Assembly (NCBI GenBank): GCA_027422505.1
Contig: JAPQWV010000005.1
Location: 13,025,501 to 13,089,500, forward strand
Length of the DNA stretch: 64,000 nt
Direction of reading: 5' to 3'
Source of the DNA: Craterostigma plantagineum
Taxonomy: Eukaryota > Streptophyta > Magnoliopsida > Lamiales > Linderniaceae
This document shows, piece by piece, positions 23,612-34,353 of this stretch (positions are counted from its first letter, which is position 1; every line of letters begins with the position of its first letter). The position numbers and the translations under genes are program-made. Below the pieces are notes generated by a model. That model was not told the DNA's origin. It saw only the letters and a program-made list of their open reading frames with translations, and ran no database searches.

Positions 23612-25256
23612 GCAAGATAAAATTAATGGATTAGTAGGAATCAATCATGACAACGTTTAGAAATACAATGTGAAGTATGATTTGAAAGCAAATGTTGTTC
23701 ACATTTTAGGACTAGACAAATTTTGCCAAAATAGACACGTGAGTAAAATTCGTTGAGATAGAGAAATTTTAAAAATTGAATTAATCACGCGGCGAAACAA
23801 TTCATAGGAAATCACAAAGTTAATCAGTTTCGATCAAAGTTCAAATTCCAATTTCAATTTCAGTGTTATGGAGTTTCGCGCAAGACTGTGTATCGTGCGA
23901 TTCAATTTATAATCAGATTATAGGGTCCAGTTTCGGGCGAAAGTGGAATTCAATCGACCAATTTAATTTAGACTTCAGTTTCGATCGAAACTACGAACAG
24001 AGTGATTTAAAGATATGTTATGTTTGAAAGACAGTTTCGGCCGAGAGTCAAAATCAAACAATTGAAATCAATTTAAATTGGGAAAACCAGTTTCGGCCGA
24101 AAGTCCTAAATTGGGCGACTGAATCAAAGTGAAATAGAAATAGACAGTTTCGACCGCGAGTCAAAGTCAACAATTGAAATAATTTTAAATTGATAGAACC
24201 CAGTTTCGGCCGAAAGTAATAAATAGCTCGAATCGGTCGATTGAAAAATCATAGAAGTAAAATGAGCAGTATCGATCGATTTGAATATGAAATTGAAACT
24301 GGGTTGTAGTTTCTGGCGAAGTTAAAACTAAATGGAAACACGATTGAAGCTCGATTCGTACGAACCCACTTAGCCCTAATCTGCGCGATCTGCAAAAATG
24401 TGAAAATTATCAGTTAAAAGCCTCAGATTATATGTTTTTCCTTACCAATGACGGATTTGGAGTTGCAATTATCGGAAAAATAGAACTTGTTGTGAGACTG
24501 TGATACGTTTTGTGTGCGATTGTAGAGAGGGTTTCAGAGTGAATTTGAAAATCGATGAAGAAGAACAGTGTTTCGGTCGAAACGCTATTTATATAAGTAG
24601 AGTTTCGATCGAAACCAGTTTCGGGCGAATCTCAGTTTCGCCGAGAAAAAATCACAAAGGAGTTAAATTACAGTTTCGATCAATTCAATTCAATTCAATT
24701 CAGTTTCTATCGAAACGGGTTTTGGGCGAAAGTCAGTTTCGATCGAAATGGGTTTTGGGCGATAGTCAGTTTCGCCGAGAAAATATTTGAAATATTTGAA
24801 CATTTTAGTGTCGATCGAATTTAAGAGGTTTCGGGCGAAATATTTGAAATATTTGAGTATGTTAATTTCGATCGAATTTAAGGAGTATCGGGCGATACAT
24901 AGTTTCGCCGAGAAACGATTTGAAATACTTGAATTCAGTTTCGATCAAATTTGGAATTTCGCTGAGAGAAATTTTCTTAAGGTTGTAGAAATTATTATCT
25001 GATAAGTTTAACCCTTAATGCAATTTTGAAATTGTAAAAGATTATAAAAACTCCCCCTCAATTTGTGCGAAGTGTTCAATGTCTCCCCCTAGATTAGTGC
25101 TTAACTTTCAAAGACTCCCCCTTGATCCATACATAAAAAATTTTATTAGACTCCCTCTAGATATGATAGTAGGATTTTTAACATTCATATGAAAACATAT
25201 AGAGAAAAATTAAATAACCTATTTACACAATATCAGGTTCATGTAGGGACAATCGA
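23612..25256 (-). other. Sirevirus pol-accessory spacer with TTTCGATCGAAA motifs and polypurine tracts
   Basis: No gene. From about 23830 to 24960 it is dense in TTTCGATCGAAA, TTTCGGGCGAAA, TTTCGGCCGAAA and TTTCGCCGAGAA. Three extra polypurine tracts (sense AGGGGGAG) lie at 25051-25059, 25083-25090 and 25115-25123, just after the pol stop. Candidate splice sites in sense orientation: donor TTG/GTAAG near 24446, acceptor TTTTTGCAG near 24392 and acceptor TTGCAG near 23612. Multiple polypurine tracts are a reported trait of Sireviruses. Confidence 0.65.
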
Positions 25257-26997
25257 TCATGTCTTACGGTTCAACATGCCTAATCTAGAGACCAGGAATT
25301 GGAATCGCTTTCCATCCAATGCCATAGTGAATAGGTCGGCAAGTTGAATATATGTGTGAACAAAATGCATTTCGATTGTACCTTGTTCCACATGTTCCTT
25401 GATAAAGTGATATCTAATGTCTATATGTTTTGTGCGTGAATGATGTACTGGATTACTTGTTATAGCTATAGCACTTTTAGAGTCACTAAAAATTGGAATA
25501 CGATTTAATGTTGTGCCAAAATCTCGCAGCTGGGTTCTCATCCACAAAATTTGTGAGCAGCAACTCGCAGCAGCGACATATTCTGCCTCTGCTGTCGAAG
25601 TTGAGACACAATTTTGCTTTCGAGACGACCAGCTTACAAGTTTACCCCGAGAAATTGAGCCGCTCCAGAAGTGCTCTTTCTGTCCAGCTTGCATCCTGCG
25701 TAATCAGCGTCGGTGTATCCTACGAGTTCGAAGCTTGACTCCATCGGGTACCATAGACCTTTATTTGGAGTTCCCTTGAGGTATTTGAAAATTCTCTTGA
25801 CAGCGAGCATGTGAGACTCCTTGGGATCTGCTTGAAAACGAGCACAGAGACACGTGGCGAACATGATGTCAGGCCTACTGGACGTAAGATAGAGCAGGGA
25901 TCCTATCATGCCTCGATAGATCGTCTGGTTAACAGATTTTCCTGATGAATCTGCATCAAGTTTGCATGAGGTAGACATGGGAGTGATGGCAGCATTAGAG
26001 TTGTCCAAGTTGTACTTCTTGAGTATGTCGTGAATGTACTTGGATTGAATAATGAAGATTCCTTCGTGAAGCTGCTTAACCTGAAGGTCTAAGAAAAAGC
26101 TTAGTTCGCTCATCATGCTCATTTCAAATTTCTGCTTCATTAGATCCCCAAAGTTCCTGCACATTCTTGAGTCTGTTGACCCAAATATGATGTCGTCGAC
26201 GTAAATCTACACTAACATAATGTCTGAGCCGTCCTTCTTGATGAAGAGAGTTGTATCGATCTTCCCTTTTGTGAAACCGGAGGAGATGAGAAAATCCGAG
26301 AGGACCTCGTACCAGGCTCTGGGAGCTTGTTTAAGTCCATAGAGAGCTTTATCGAGTCTGTAGACGTGGTCTGGAAGTTGTTCGTTTACAAAACCTTCAG
26401 GCTGAGATACAAAAACTTCTTCTTTTAGTATTCCGTTGAGAAATGCAGTTTTGACATCCATCTGGTAGACTGTGAAGTTCTTGTGTGCAGCGAAAGCTAC
26501 GAATATCCTGATGGCTTCAATTCTTACAACTGGGGCATATGTCTCATCATAGTCGATTCCTTCTTGTTGATTGTAACCTTTTGCCACCAGCCTTGCTTTA
26601 TTCCGGATAACAACTCCTTCCTCGTCCTTTTTGTTCTTAAACACCCATTTAGTCCCTATGATAGTTTTCCCACCGGTCTAGGTACTAGGTTCCAAACTTT
26701 TAACCTCTCAAACTGATTGATTTCCTCCTGCATTGCGATTATCCAATCTGGATCGGCGAGTGCTTCAGTTACTTTGCTGGGCTCCTTTTGACTGAGAAAG
26801 CAGGAATAGAGGCTTTCATTTATTGTTGATGCTCGAGTGGTTACTCCAGTGGAAGGGTCTCCAATTATTTGTGAGTTTGGGTGTGCTCGGGTCCACTTTC
26901 TTGTACTAGGTTGTGATGATCCAGCTGCATTTTTGTCGTGTATTGTTTCTTCGCTCTGATCAGCCTGATGCTCCGTTTCTTCTCTAGGTTGAGGCAT
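25257..26997 (-). pseudogene. Sirevirus reverse transcriptase and RNase H
   Basis: Copies the genomic RNA and degrades the RNA strand of the hybrid. RT begins in the 26997-26656 frame (WIIAMQEEINQFERLKVWNLV) and continues at 26644-26207 with [32 protein letters not shown] and [13 protein letters not shown]. The catalytic YVDDIIFG follows, but an in-frame TAG at 26207-26209 stands just before it, where related elements have CAG. The next frame (26164-25634) has MSELSFFLDLQVKQ and SRPDIMFATCLCARFQ. RNase H (25694-25257) has STAEAEYVAAASC and NPVHHSRTKHIDIRYHFI. The C-terminus reads DLFTMALDGKRF where DIFTKALD is usual. Confidence 0.88.
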
Positions 26998-27020
26998 TAT
27001 TGACTCTCCTGAAGAAATTT

Positions 27021-28596
27021 CTATGTTGAACTAGAAGGCTGAGGATTTTCAGCGGCTGAGCTGGATATCATCTCTGTATCTGTTGGAGGTTCACTATCGT
27101 CATCAAGGTGAAGATTTTCCATTGTAGGAGGGGAATTGTCATTGCTAGTCTCTGCTGGATCATTATTTTCTGGTGCTGCAGAAGTTGTTGGAACAGTGGG
27201 TGGCGAAGGCTGAGAGAAGAGATCCTCGAGTAAGAGATCGAGTTCCATATCGCTCAATGCATTTGATTTTGAAGTTTCGCCCACAGAGAAGGTGCTAGGT
27301 TGATCCTTTGTCAATTCTCGTAGAAGTCCTGGTTCTGGACTGATTTGTGCAGAAACAACTCGGTCTACTTCATCAAACGTTACGTTAATGCTTTCCATAA
27401 CAGATCTTTTCTCCTTGAGATATATGCGATAGGCTTTTGATGTTGTTGAGTATCCCACCAGTATCCCTTCAAATGCTTTTGGATCAAGTTTGCCTCTATC
27501 TTCACGATCATTTGCTACATAGCACTTGCACCCAAAGACTCTCAGGAAAGAGACGTCTGGCACTCTACGATTTATCAACTCATAGGGAGTCCTATTGAAC
27601 CTCTTGTGAAGCGAGCCACGATTTTGAGTGAAACAAGCTGTGTTCATGGCTTCGGCCCACAAGAAGTGAGGTAGTCCAGAGTGAATGAGGAGTGTACGAG
27701 TTGCTTCAACTAAGGTTCTGTTCTTGCGCTCGACTACCCCGTTTTGTTGAGGTGTTTTAGCTGCTGCGAACTGTTGGGTGATTCAAGTGATGCATAAAAG
27801 TCACTGAGTTTTCTGTTCTTGAATTCTGTCCCATTGTAAAGTTCTGATGATTTGTACACTTAGTTGGTAGAGGTTTTGAGCGGTTTTGATAAACTCAATG
27901 ATTAGACTTGGAGTTTCGTCCTTTGTTCTCAGAAATTTGGTCCATGTGTAGCGTGAGAAATCATCCACAATAACCAACACATATTTTCGCCCATTGATGG
28001 TCTGAGTACGCATGGGTCCACACAGATCCAAGTGAATGAGTTCGAGAGGTTTGAAAGTTGAGGCTATGTGTTTGGTCCGGTGAGATGCTCTTTGTGATAT
28101 CTGAACGAGGGAAGTCTTTGACCAAGTTTTCTGATTGCAGTTTGTTAAGGTCTCTGAAGTTGAGATGGGAAAGTCGCTGATGCCAGAGATCGTTCTGGTG
28201 AAGAGAGGCTCGGGAGATGAGGCACGTTGGTCGGACAGTTTTGAGATCAATGGAGTAGAGATTCGTTTTCCTATAGCCGGTGAGTAGCTCTCTTCCATTG
28301 TTATCTGTGACACTACATTTGCTGGTCTCGAAGTTCACCTTGTAGCCTTGGTCACAGAAACGTCCGATGCTGAATAAATTGTAGCTCAAACCTTCGACGT
28401 AGGACACCCCTTTGATGGTCAGCCTGTCATGAATGAGATCGTCTGTTCCTAGCATAGATGCAGATTGACCGTTTCCGAAGTAGACTTTTCCGAGAAATCC
28501 TTCAGAGAAGTTGCTCAACATCTCTTTGTTTCCAGTCATGTGTGAGGAGCAACCTGAATCTAAGTACCACACATGACGGACCTGCAAAAGAATCAA
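27021..28596 (-). pseudogene. Sirevirus protease and integrase
   Basis: The protease shows the aspartic active site in WYLDSGCSSHMTG near 28570. Integrase starts with LWHQRLSHLN, the HH half of the HHCC finger, but the CxxC half is lost around a frameshift near 28120. The catalytic core continues in the 28313-27801 frame (FKPLELIHLDLCGPM, VIVDDFSRYTWTKFL), and a frameshift follows near the second catalytic Asp region (about 27835). The C-terminal part (27662-27021) has NRTPYELINRRVPDVSFLRV and GILVGYSTTSKAYRIY, then an acidic Ser/Pro-rich tail. Not functional as it stands. Confidence 0.86.
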
Positions 28597-28985
28597 GCAA
28601 GTTTAGGCACCCATTTATAGATGGGCCCTCCTTTGATAGCAGGTGTAGAATCTAACTTGTTTGTTGCTAGATTTAATTATTTGCTAGGTTGTGGAATAAT
28701 TGGTTTAAGAATCCAAGCGTGACGATTTCCTACAGGATGCAGTTGGGATTTTGGAATCCAAATCTGTTTTCGACTTAATTTCTTGTTGGCTTGGTCTTTG
28801 AGGTGGTGTGTTTCTTTACTTTAGATTTGATAGTATGATTGGACGGCGTGGGAGATATGCCCTTAGAACGAGTTCTTTTGCTGAAATAACTGTCACGAGG
28901 ATGGGAAAGTACATCATTGTTGACATGACAAATTTAGTTTTTAGGGCATGAAATACCGAAACACGTTCTACGACATTACAAAAAG

Positions 28986-29660
28986 TCACTTTTGGAAATG
29001 CAAAAGATTTCGAAACATGAGAAGAAAAGTTTGAGACTGGTCTCTTCTTCTTATCAGGAACTGTTGTCTTCTTGAGCCAGATCGAACCTTCTTCGCTTCC
29101 TCAGATCTCACGCCTTTGTCTGTGGGTACATGTGATACAAAGTTAGTGTGAGATAAAGGAATTTTCTTCGTAGTTTGCTTGCATTTATATGTAGAGGACT
29201 CTGGAACAGGACCGGATGTGGAGGGTCTGTAAGCGTCAGGAATGTTTTCAAGAGTATAAATTTTGCTTAACAGAATAGTTCTCTCTTCTTCGTGGGCTTT
29301 CTTTTCTGATTCTAGGGAGGCTGTCAACTCACTGATTTTGCGAATAATCTCTGGAATATAAATAGATGAACGAATGAGTTTAGCCGCCTCGTCAGTGCTT
29401 TCCTGAGTTTCAGGTCCAAATGGTAATATATAGTCATCAGAGAGTGGTATCTCTCTCGTTTTATCGCTATTATTGAGTTCTGTGTAGTCATACTCAATTT
29501 GGGCCCATTCTTTATTCCTCCGTTTCCGTTCTTCAGATCCAGTCACCTCACTTGATTCTATGAAGGGCCTTAGTTGTTCAAGGCTCAACCCAAGATGCTT
29601 AATGTTGTACAGAGAATGTATCTTATCCTTTTCAGGGTTAGTGGTGGGTTCAAATCCCAA
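28986..29660 (-). pseudogene. Sirevirus gag C-terminal coiled-coil extension
   Basis: Hydrophilic frame between gag and protease containing ISELTASLESEKKAHEEE and a Lys/Arg-rich tail. Sirevirus gags carry long coiled-coil C-terminal regions, and this fits that place. It is separated from the upstream gag frame (ends 29854) by stops or shifts in 29661-29853 and from the protease by 28597-28985. Confidence 0.65.
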
Positions 29661-29853
29661 TCCTTGGCGAGGATCATAGAATTCTACATCTTTAGGTTGA
29701 CTAAGGAAGATGGTTTGTTCAGATTGACCTCTTTTGGTGTTAATGTCCTCTAACTCTTTGACTTTCTTGATAGACGAACACGTTCGCTGGTGATTAGCTC
29801 ATATTGGGACAGTACATTTGCTCGTTCTTCTTCGCTGTCTTTCAAGCTTCTAC

Positions 29854-31365
29854 TCATATCTTGATTTGTTTTTCCTTGCTTTCTATATGCTCTTCTAAAG
29901 TCTTTACTTTAGTTTCTAATAAGGTCAAGGATTCATTAAGAATAGCTATCTCTTCCTGTTGTTTGTTTAGCAAGGCATAATTTTTGTTAAACTTGCTTTG
30001 GAGTTCTGAGTAATCTTTACGATGCATGGAGAGTTCGGCTATCCTACGTTCAAGTTTAACGAAATCATCTAGGGATGGAGTGTATACCTCCAGGTCGGAT
30101 GAAGAGACGTCCGTCCTGTCTGATCCGATTGCTGGCTCATCCTCGCCGGAGTCATCCTCAATGCTTTTCACCACGAAGGCCATTTCTTCCTCCTCCTCGT
30201 CAGATGTGTCCTCCAGCCATTCCTCTTCCTCAGCAACCAAGACAATTCCCGCCTCCTTGCGCTGTGAGAGCTGAAATTTTTTCTTGTAGTATTCAGTGTT
30301 TTTCTTCTTAGGTCTGAAGCATTCAGAAGCAAAGTGACCCGGCTTGCCACAGTTGAAGCACTTCTTGACTACTTCAGATTTCTTAGTTTCAGCCTCGTCA
30401 GGGGCAACGAACTTCTGTTTCCCACTCGAGGTTCGTTGTTTGTTGAAGGAAGAAGATGATTTCTTGGCGCTCATCTTATTGACTGTCTCAGAAATCATGG
30501 CCAGTTTCTTTCTGATTGATTCGAGTTCGTCCTCAGATTCTTGGTCAGATTCGCCGTTGTCAGAGGTGTCAGATTGTACGACCTGCTTTCCTTTAGAAAT
30601 TCTCGAGCTCCTGTTGCTTGACTTGGAAGAGACGAGTGCAATTGGTTCCATGTCGACATTTGTTTTCCCTTCGTTCTTGATTTCTTTGGCATACTGCGAG
30701 TATTGTGAGAGATTATCGTGTAGGGAGTGAATATCCATAGCGTCCAGATCTTTGTTCTGTTGCTTAACCAGTACTGCAATCCGTCCCCACTCAGGTTGAA
30801 ATGTGAAAAGAAACTTGATGTTGTGTTCGAGATTGGAGCGTTGGATGTTGATTTTTCTCATCTCATTGATGATAGTCAGGAAACGAAGGTAAACATCTCG
30901 AAGTTCCTCCCCCTCCTTAGCTTTGAAGGAGTCATAGGCAGTGAAAATGCTGGACTTCTTAGATAGGTTGCTAACTTCTGTCCCAACCATCATTTTGCAG
31001 ACTTCATCCCAAATTTCCTTTCCAGTGACCATTGCGTCGACTTGCTTGTAGACATCATTTGGTAGAGCCTGAAGTACATAGTGTCGGGCAAGCTTGTCTG
31101 CTCTGGCTCGTGCTCTCTCAGCATCGTTGTATCGACTAGGGTCCTTAGGAGTTCTCCTCTCTGGGATTGCAGGAACCGCCTCGGGTTGAGCAGGGATGAT
31201 GGTCCAAAATTGAGCGGGTCCTTCAAAAATGGAGGAAAGCATGTCGTTTGCGAGGTCTGCATCCTTGATTTCTATGAAATTGATGAATCGTTGCTTCCAT
31301 ATGCCGTACTCTCCCCATCTTAGTAGTGGTGCATGGTTGTCAGATCCAATAGCAAGACCGTCCAT
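29854..31365 (-). CDS. Sirevirus Gag (capsid/nucleocapsid)
   Basis: 503 residues from ATG at 31365. Residues about 15-230 form the copia gag domain (WGEYGIWKQRFINFI near the start, ALPNDVYKQVDAMVTGKEIW). A Ser-rich basic linker follows. The CCHC zinc knuckle is KCFNCGKPGHFASECFRPKK (about residues 336-355). After it comes a Glu-rich acidic stretch (EEEEWLEDTSDEEEEEM) and a Leu/Lys coiled coil to the stop. It would form the virus-like particle and bind RNA. This is the longest uninterrupted frame of the element; the usual continuation into the C-terminal extension is broken. Confidence 0.88.
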   Translation of the reverse strand: MDGLAIGSDNHAPLLRWGEYGIWKQRFINFIEIKDADLANDMLSSIFEGPAQFWTIIPAQPEAVPAIPERRTPKDPSRYNDAERARARADKLARHYVLQALPNDVYKQVDAMVTGKEIWDEVCKMMVGTEVSNLSKKSSIFTAYDSFKAKEGEELRDVYLRFLTIINEMRKINIQRSNLEHNIKFLFTFQPEWGRIAVLVKQQNKDLDAMDIHSLHDNLSQYSQYAKEIKNEGKTNVDMEPIALVSSKSSNRSSRISKGKQVVQSDTSDNGESDQESEDELESIRKKLAMISETVNKMSAKKSSSSFNKQRTSSGKQKFVAPDEAETKKSEVVKKCFNCGKPGHFASECFRPKKKNTEYYKKKFQLSQRKEAGIVLVAEEEEWLEDTSDEEEEEMAFVVKSIEDDSGEDEPAIGSDRTDVSSSDLEVYTPSLDDFVKLERRIAELSMHRKDYSELQSKFNKNYALLNKQQEEIAILNESLTLLETKVKTLEEHIESKEKQIKI

Positions 31366-32477
31366 GATTGTGTTTGGTAATGATCGTTAACGCGTGATAT
31401 ATCTGCGAAATGAGACGCTTTAGTTTTGAATGAGATATAGTCAAGTTTGAAAGATTTCGAGTGTCGTGTCTAAGTAGGTAAATTCTTTTAATAAGTTCTG
31501 TCGCAATTTAAAGATTTGGTGAATTTTGTGTACTGCTTGAGGATCAGATGATTGGAGTTAAGTGAGATTAAAATTTTTGGTCTACCAAATTTGAATGCTT
31601 GATCGATTCTAACTTTATATCGATTGGTCCTGAGTGTTGAGAATCGGGCAATTGAAATTGAATTTTGTGTTCTAGAATTGGGCGAAGGTGTGAATCGTGC
31701 AGTATAGATCCCAAAGGCTAAATTCCAGCGACAGAGGTGAATCGGGCGAAACAGCTTAGATAAGGAAAGTTTCGATCGAAAGAAGAATTTCGATTTCATT
31801 GGAATAAATCGTTTCGATTGTCTAAGATTGAAATTGGCTAATTGAATGATTGAGTTTCGGGCGAAACAGTGAGTAAATTGGACTTTCGCCGAGATATGAA
31901 TCGGGCGAAACTTATCAATTTGTTACTGTAGACTTTCGGGCGAAATAGATTAGGCTTTCGCCGAGAGTTGTACCGATTGGGTACTGTTGCCTTTCGGGCG
32001 AGATGGATTGGGCTTTCGCCGAGAATTGTATCGATCGAAACGTAGCAATTGGGTACTGTAGCCTTTCGGGCGAGATGGATTGGGCTTTCGCCGAGAGTTG
32101 TATCGATCGAAACTGTGAAATTAGTGAAAAATTGCCCGAAACTCAAATCAATCGAAGCTTCTCATAGTGGGTTTCGGTCGAAACCTTCAAACTCAAAGGT
32201 ACTGTTCTATCGGTTACTGATGAACAGTTTAGTAAAACCCAGATTTTCACACTCGTTTTTGCTCAAATCCTACTCAAACTTGGCTGAAATCGACGTGAAA
32301 GTGCATAAATGTTCTCAAAATCAGTTTCTAACATCCTAGGGTTAAGAAATCACTGAAAACGATTTAAAACATCTAAAAACAGTGAAAAAATCGAAAATGA
32401 GTTTTTCTAGCAAAAACTTCTTCACACGTCGGAATCGAGCAAAACTGGATTCAAATGGAAGATATTGATCAGCGTTA
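31366..32477 (-). other. Sirevirus 5' leader rich in TTTCGGGCGAAA motifs
   Basis: Untranslated leader between PBS and gag, about 1.1 kb. From about 31740 to 32190 it holds many copies of TCGATCGAAA, TTTCGGGCGAAA and TTTCGCCGAGA, including a near-repeated block with GGATTGGGCTTTCGCCGAGA at about 32006 and 32076. No convincing frame; minus-strand frames here repeat SPIHLARKATVPN only because of the block duplication. Confidence 0.7.
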
Positions 32478-32490
32478 GGCTCTGATACCA
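32478..32490 (-). promoter_or_regulatory. Primer binding site (initiator Met tRNA)
   Basis: The sense strand reads TGGTATCAGAGCC two bases after the 5' LTR, complementary to the 3' end of plant initiator Met tRNA. It primes minus-strand synthesis. Confidence 0.92.
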
Positions 32491-32492
32491 CT

Positions 32493-32807
32493 TGTTGGCC
32501 CTTATATTACCAAACAAGGATCAAAAGAAAGGTTTGAATGTCAAAAACGTGAAGAACACCTTGAGTGCGTGTTAGTGTGTGTTTATCTAAGGAAAAGTAC
32601 AAGGTGGCTTACCTTTTAAATTCTTTTGATAAAAAACCCTAATTAGGGTAATTGGGGCTTTATATACCACAAGTATTTGGTATATTAAAGCCCAATACAA
32701 AACTATGACTTAATATCATAAGTCACCCCAAACTACTACAACCCACTAAATAAACACATTAATCTAAGATTACATAAATTAAAGGATGCTACAAAATATT
32801 CCTAACA
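32493..32807 (-). repeat. Sirevirus 5' LTR
   Basis: 315 bp. Differs from 19872-20185 by one extra A in an A run and one A/C difference (CCCAATAAAT versus CCCACTAAAT), by eye. Followed by the gagtc duplication at 32808. Confidence 0.92.
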
Positions 32808-33750
32808 GAGTCCAAACTAAAAAAAGGTTGTAAATAAACCAAGTAAGTAAAAAATACACCTGAATGTGTCCGAGCACCAATCCCATCCTTAGCCGAATCC
32901 CGTTCCTCGCTCTTAATATACCTTCAAAAACTGTTCACGATTCAAACTGTTTATTATCTTCTATAAACTATGATTCTGGCATCTCTTAGTCTGTTAGTTT
33001 TAAAATCAACTTGTACATAAATGAATGGTAACAACGTAACTCGTTGAAAATATTTTCTAAGATAATCTCTAAAAAGCTATATAATAGATGTAAGGAACGA
33101 TATAATAAATCAATGCTTACTTTAGTGTAAGCATAACACCAGCACCAGTTTTATCTGGTGCCACATAACTACCTCTGCCAATGAAGCTACCTTCTTTAGC
33201 GAAGTAAAGCGTCAGTATTTCTGGTGATAAAACTGTCTCAACAGCAACAAAATTCATTCGTTCCATAGCAAATATATCAAAGCGATCTAACCAAAGGAGG
33301 AAAAAAATAGGGGAAATAAACTATATAAGCATACTTCATCAGTCATACCATCTCCCAGCGGACTTTCCATTTTCTATGCATAGTGACTTCTCATTTTACT
33401 ATGCATTCCTTGTGTTTGTGACGGCTCATCGAGATGGTTCTATGAACACGTTTCATACTATGGGTTGCCTCTCCGAACATAGCTTTTAACGGCATCTTCC
33501 TTAGTCTTATTACTGTATATGTATGTATGTCTATGCCCACGAAAAAAAGAGAGTGCATACACCATAGTATCGATTACACTCTATTACCAAGAATTGTACA
33601 ATAGACAAAAGCTCCAAAGCTACTAACACTCAGCATAAGCAAAAGCCCACAACCCTTTTTAACTCAGATACAACGAATAGCTCAAAAAATTAACAAAACC
33701 CGAAAAAGGAAAATCAAAAGGAGATAGATTTTGCAGCGACTGACTTTTCT
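32808..33750 (-). other. Captured-gene region, unassigned exon-like pieces
   Basis: Continuation of the sequence interrupted at 19866. On the minus strand, a frame near 32935-32860 reads SEERDSAKDGIGARTH, and 33270-33128 is open with SPEILTLYFAKEGSFIGRGS. I do not recognise either. The second ends at a possible donor (CTAAA/GTAAGC). Between them and up to 33750 I see AT-rich, intron-like sequence. All pieces share the strand of the WEB1, helicase and ClpD fragments. Confidence 0.4.
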
Positions 33751-34188
33751 CTACCGAACTTGGACGGCTGAGATTGCTGCAGATGGAACCGCTTCAGAGA
33801 CCTCCATCTCAATATCTTCTTGAGTCGTCGATGAAGGCCTTGAATTTGATCCACTGGCCGATGCGTGACCGCTCTCCTCTACCAAGCATTTCTGAAGGGA
33901 AAAATATGGAAGAAATAAAAAAAATAATTGTCTGATGACAGAAGAAATTAATTAGCAATTAAGAAATTTCAATAGTAATACAAAATTGAAATAAGCTAAC
34001 CATCTTCTTCTCAAATGAAGACGCGGGGAAATCACCCCCAACAATGGAAGCAATAGCGACTGACGGCGACGATCTCACCAAAGCTGTTAAAGAAAACGAA
34101 TATAATCAAAACAGCGCAAATAAGAAATAGAATCAGAGCACTCACCGAATGAAAATCGCTCGTTGACGAAGCTATGAGTTTTTGACAT
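33751..34188 (-). CDS. Unrecognised small three-exon gene or captured gene, 88 codons
   Basis: Three exons joined by two canonical GT-AG introns in phase give an uninterrupted 88-residue frame: 34188-34146 (ATG start, ends at G/GTGAG), 34083-34001 (after TTTAACAG, ends ATG/GTTAG) and 33891-33751 (after CCCTTCAG, ends TAG). Introns are 62 and 109 nt and AT-rich. The N-terminus is MSKTHSFVNERF with a basic, Ser-rich stretch that could be an organelle presequence. The C-terminal third is Ser/Glu-rich (EESGHASASGSNS, TTQEDIEMEVSEAV). I do not recognise the family. It may be the 5' end of the chimeric captured-gene block, or an intact small captured gene. Confidence 0.5.
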
Positions 34189-34353
34189 CCACTGGTTTAT
34201 AGATTCTTTCACCTCCCCTTTTTCGATGAACCAAACTCGACGTTAACTTATGTGAAACCTAACATTTGGAGCTAAACATATAGCAAACAAAAACATCAAC
34301 AACAAACAATCTACTTATAGATCGTTTCACAATCATTAAATCGTAAATCAGCT
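34189..34353. other. Short segment between small gene and gypsy LTR
   Basis: AT-rich and without a gene. It would hold the promoter of the minus-strand frame at 34188 if that is expressed. Homology to the gypsy LTR begins abruptly at 34354. Confidence 0.4.

Larger units (their letters stand above)
19872..32807 (-). mobile_element. Sirevirus-type Ty1/copia retrotransposon, 12.9 kb, nearly complete
   Basis: Minus-strand element bounded by 314/315-bp LTRs and a perfect 5-bp target duplication, gagtc, at 19867-19871 and 32808-32812. Order in the sense direction: 5' LTR, PBS, 1.1-kb leader, gag with zinc knuckle and long coiled-coil C-terminus, protease, integrase, reverse transcriptase, RNase H, a 1.6-kb spacer, an accessory frame, PPT and 3' LTR. 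Sequence style and the extra gene after pol point to the Sirevirus (SIRE) lineage. The LTRs differ by one substitution and one single-base indel by eye, so insertion is recent, yet the coding region has several frameshifts and a nonsense codon. It split the captured-gene region. Confidence 0.93.

Noticed and set aside
30026..30730. Plus-strand frames opposite the Sirevirus gag
   Set aside because: Antisense shadows of a Ser/Glu-rich coding region; no independent signal.
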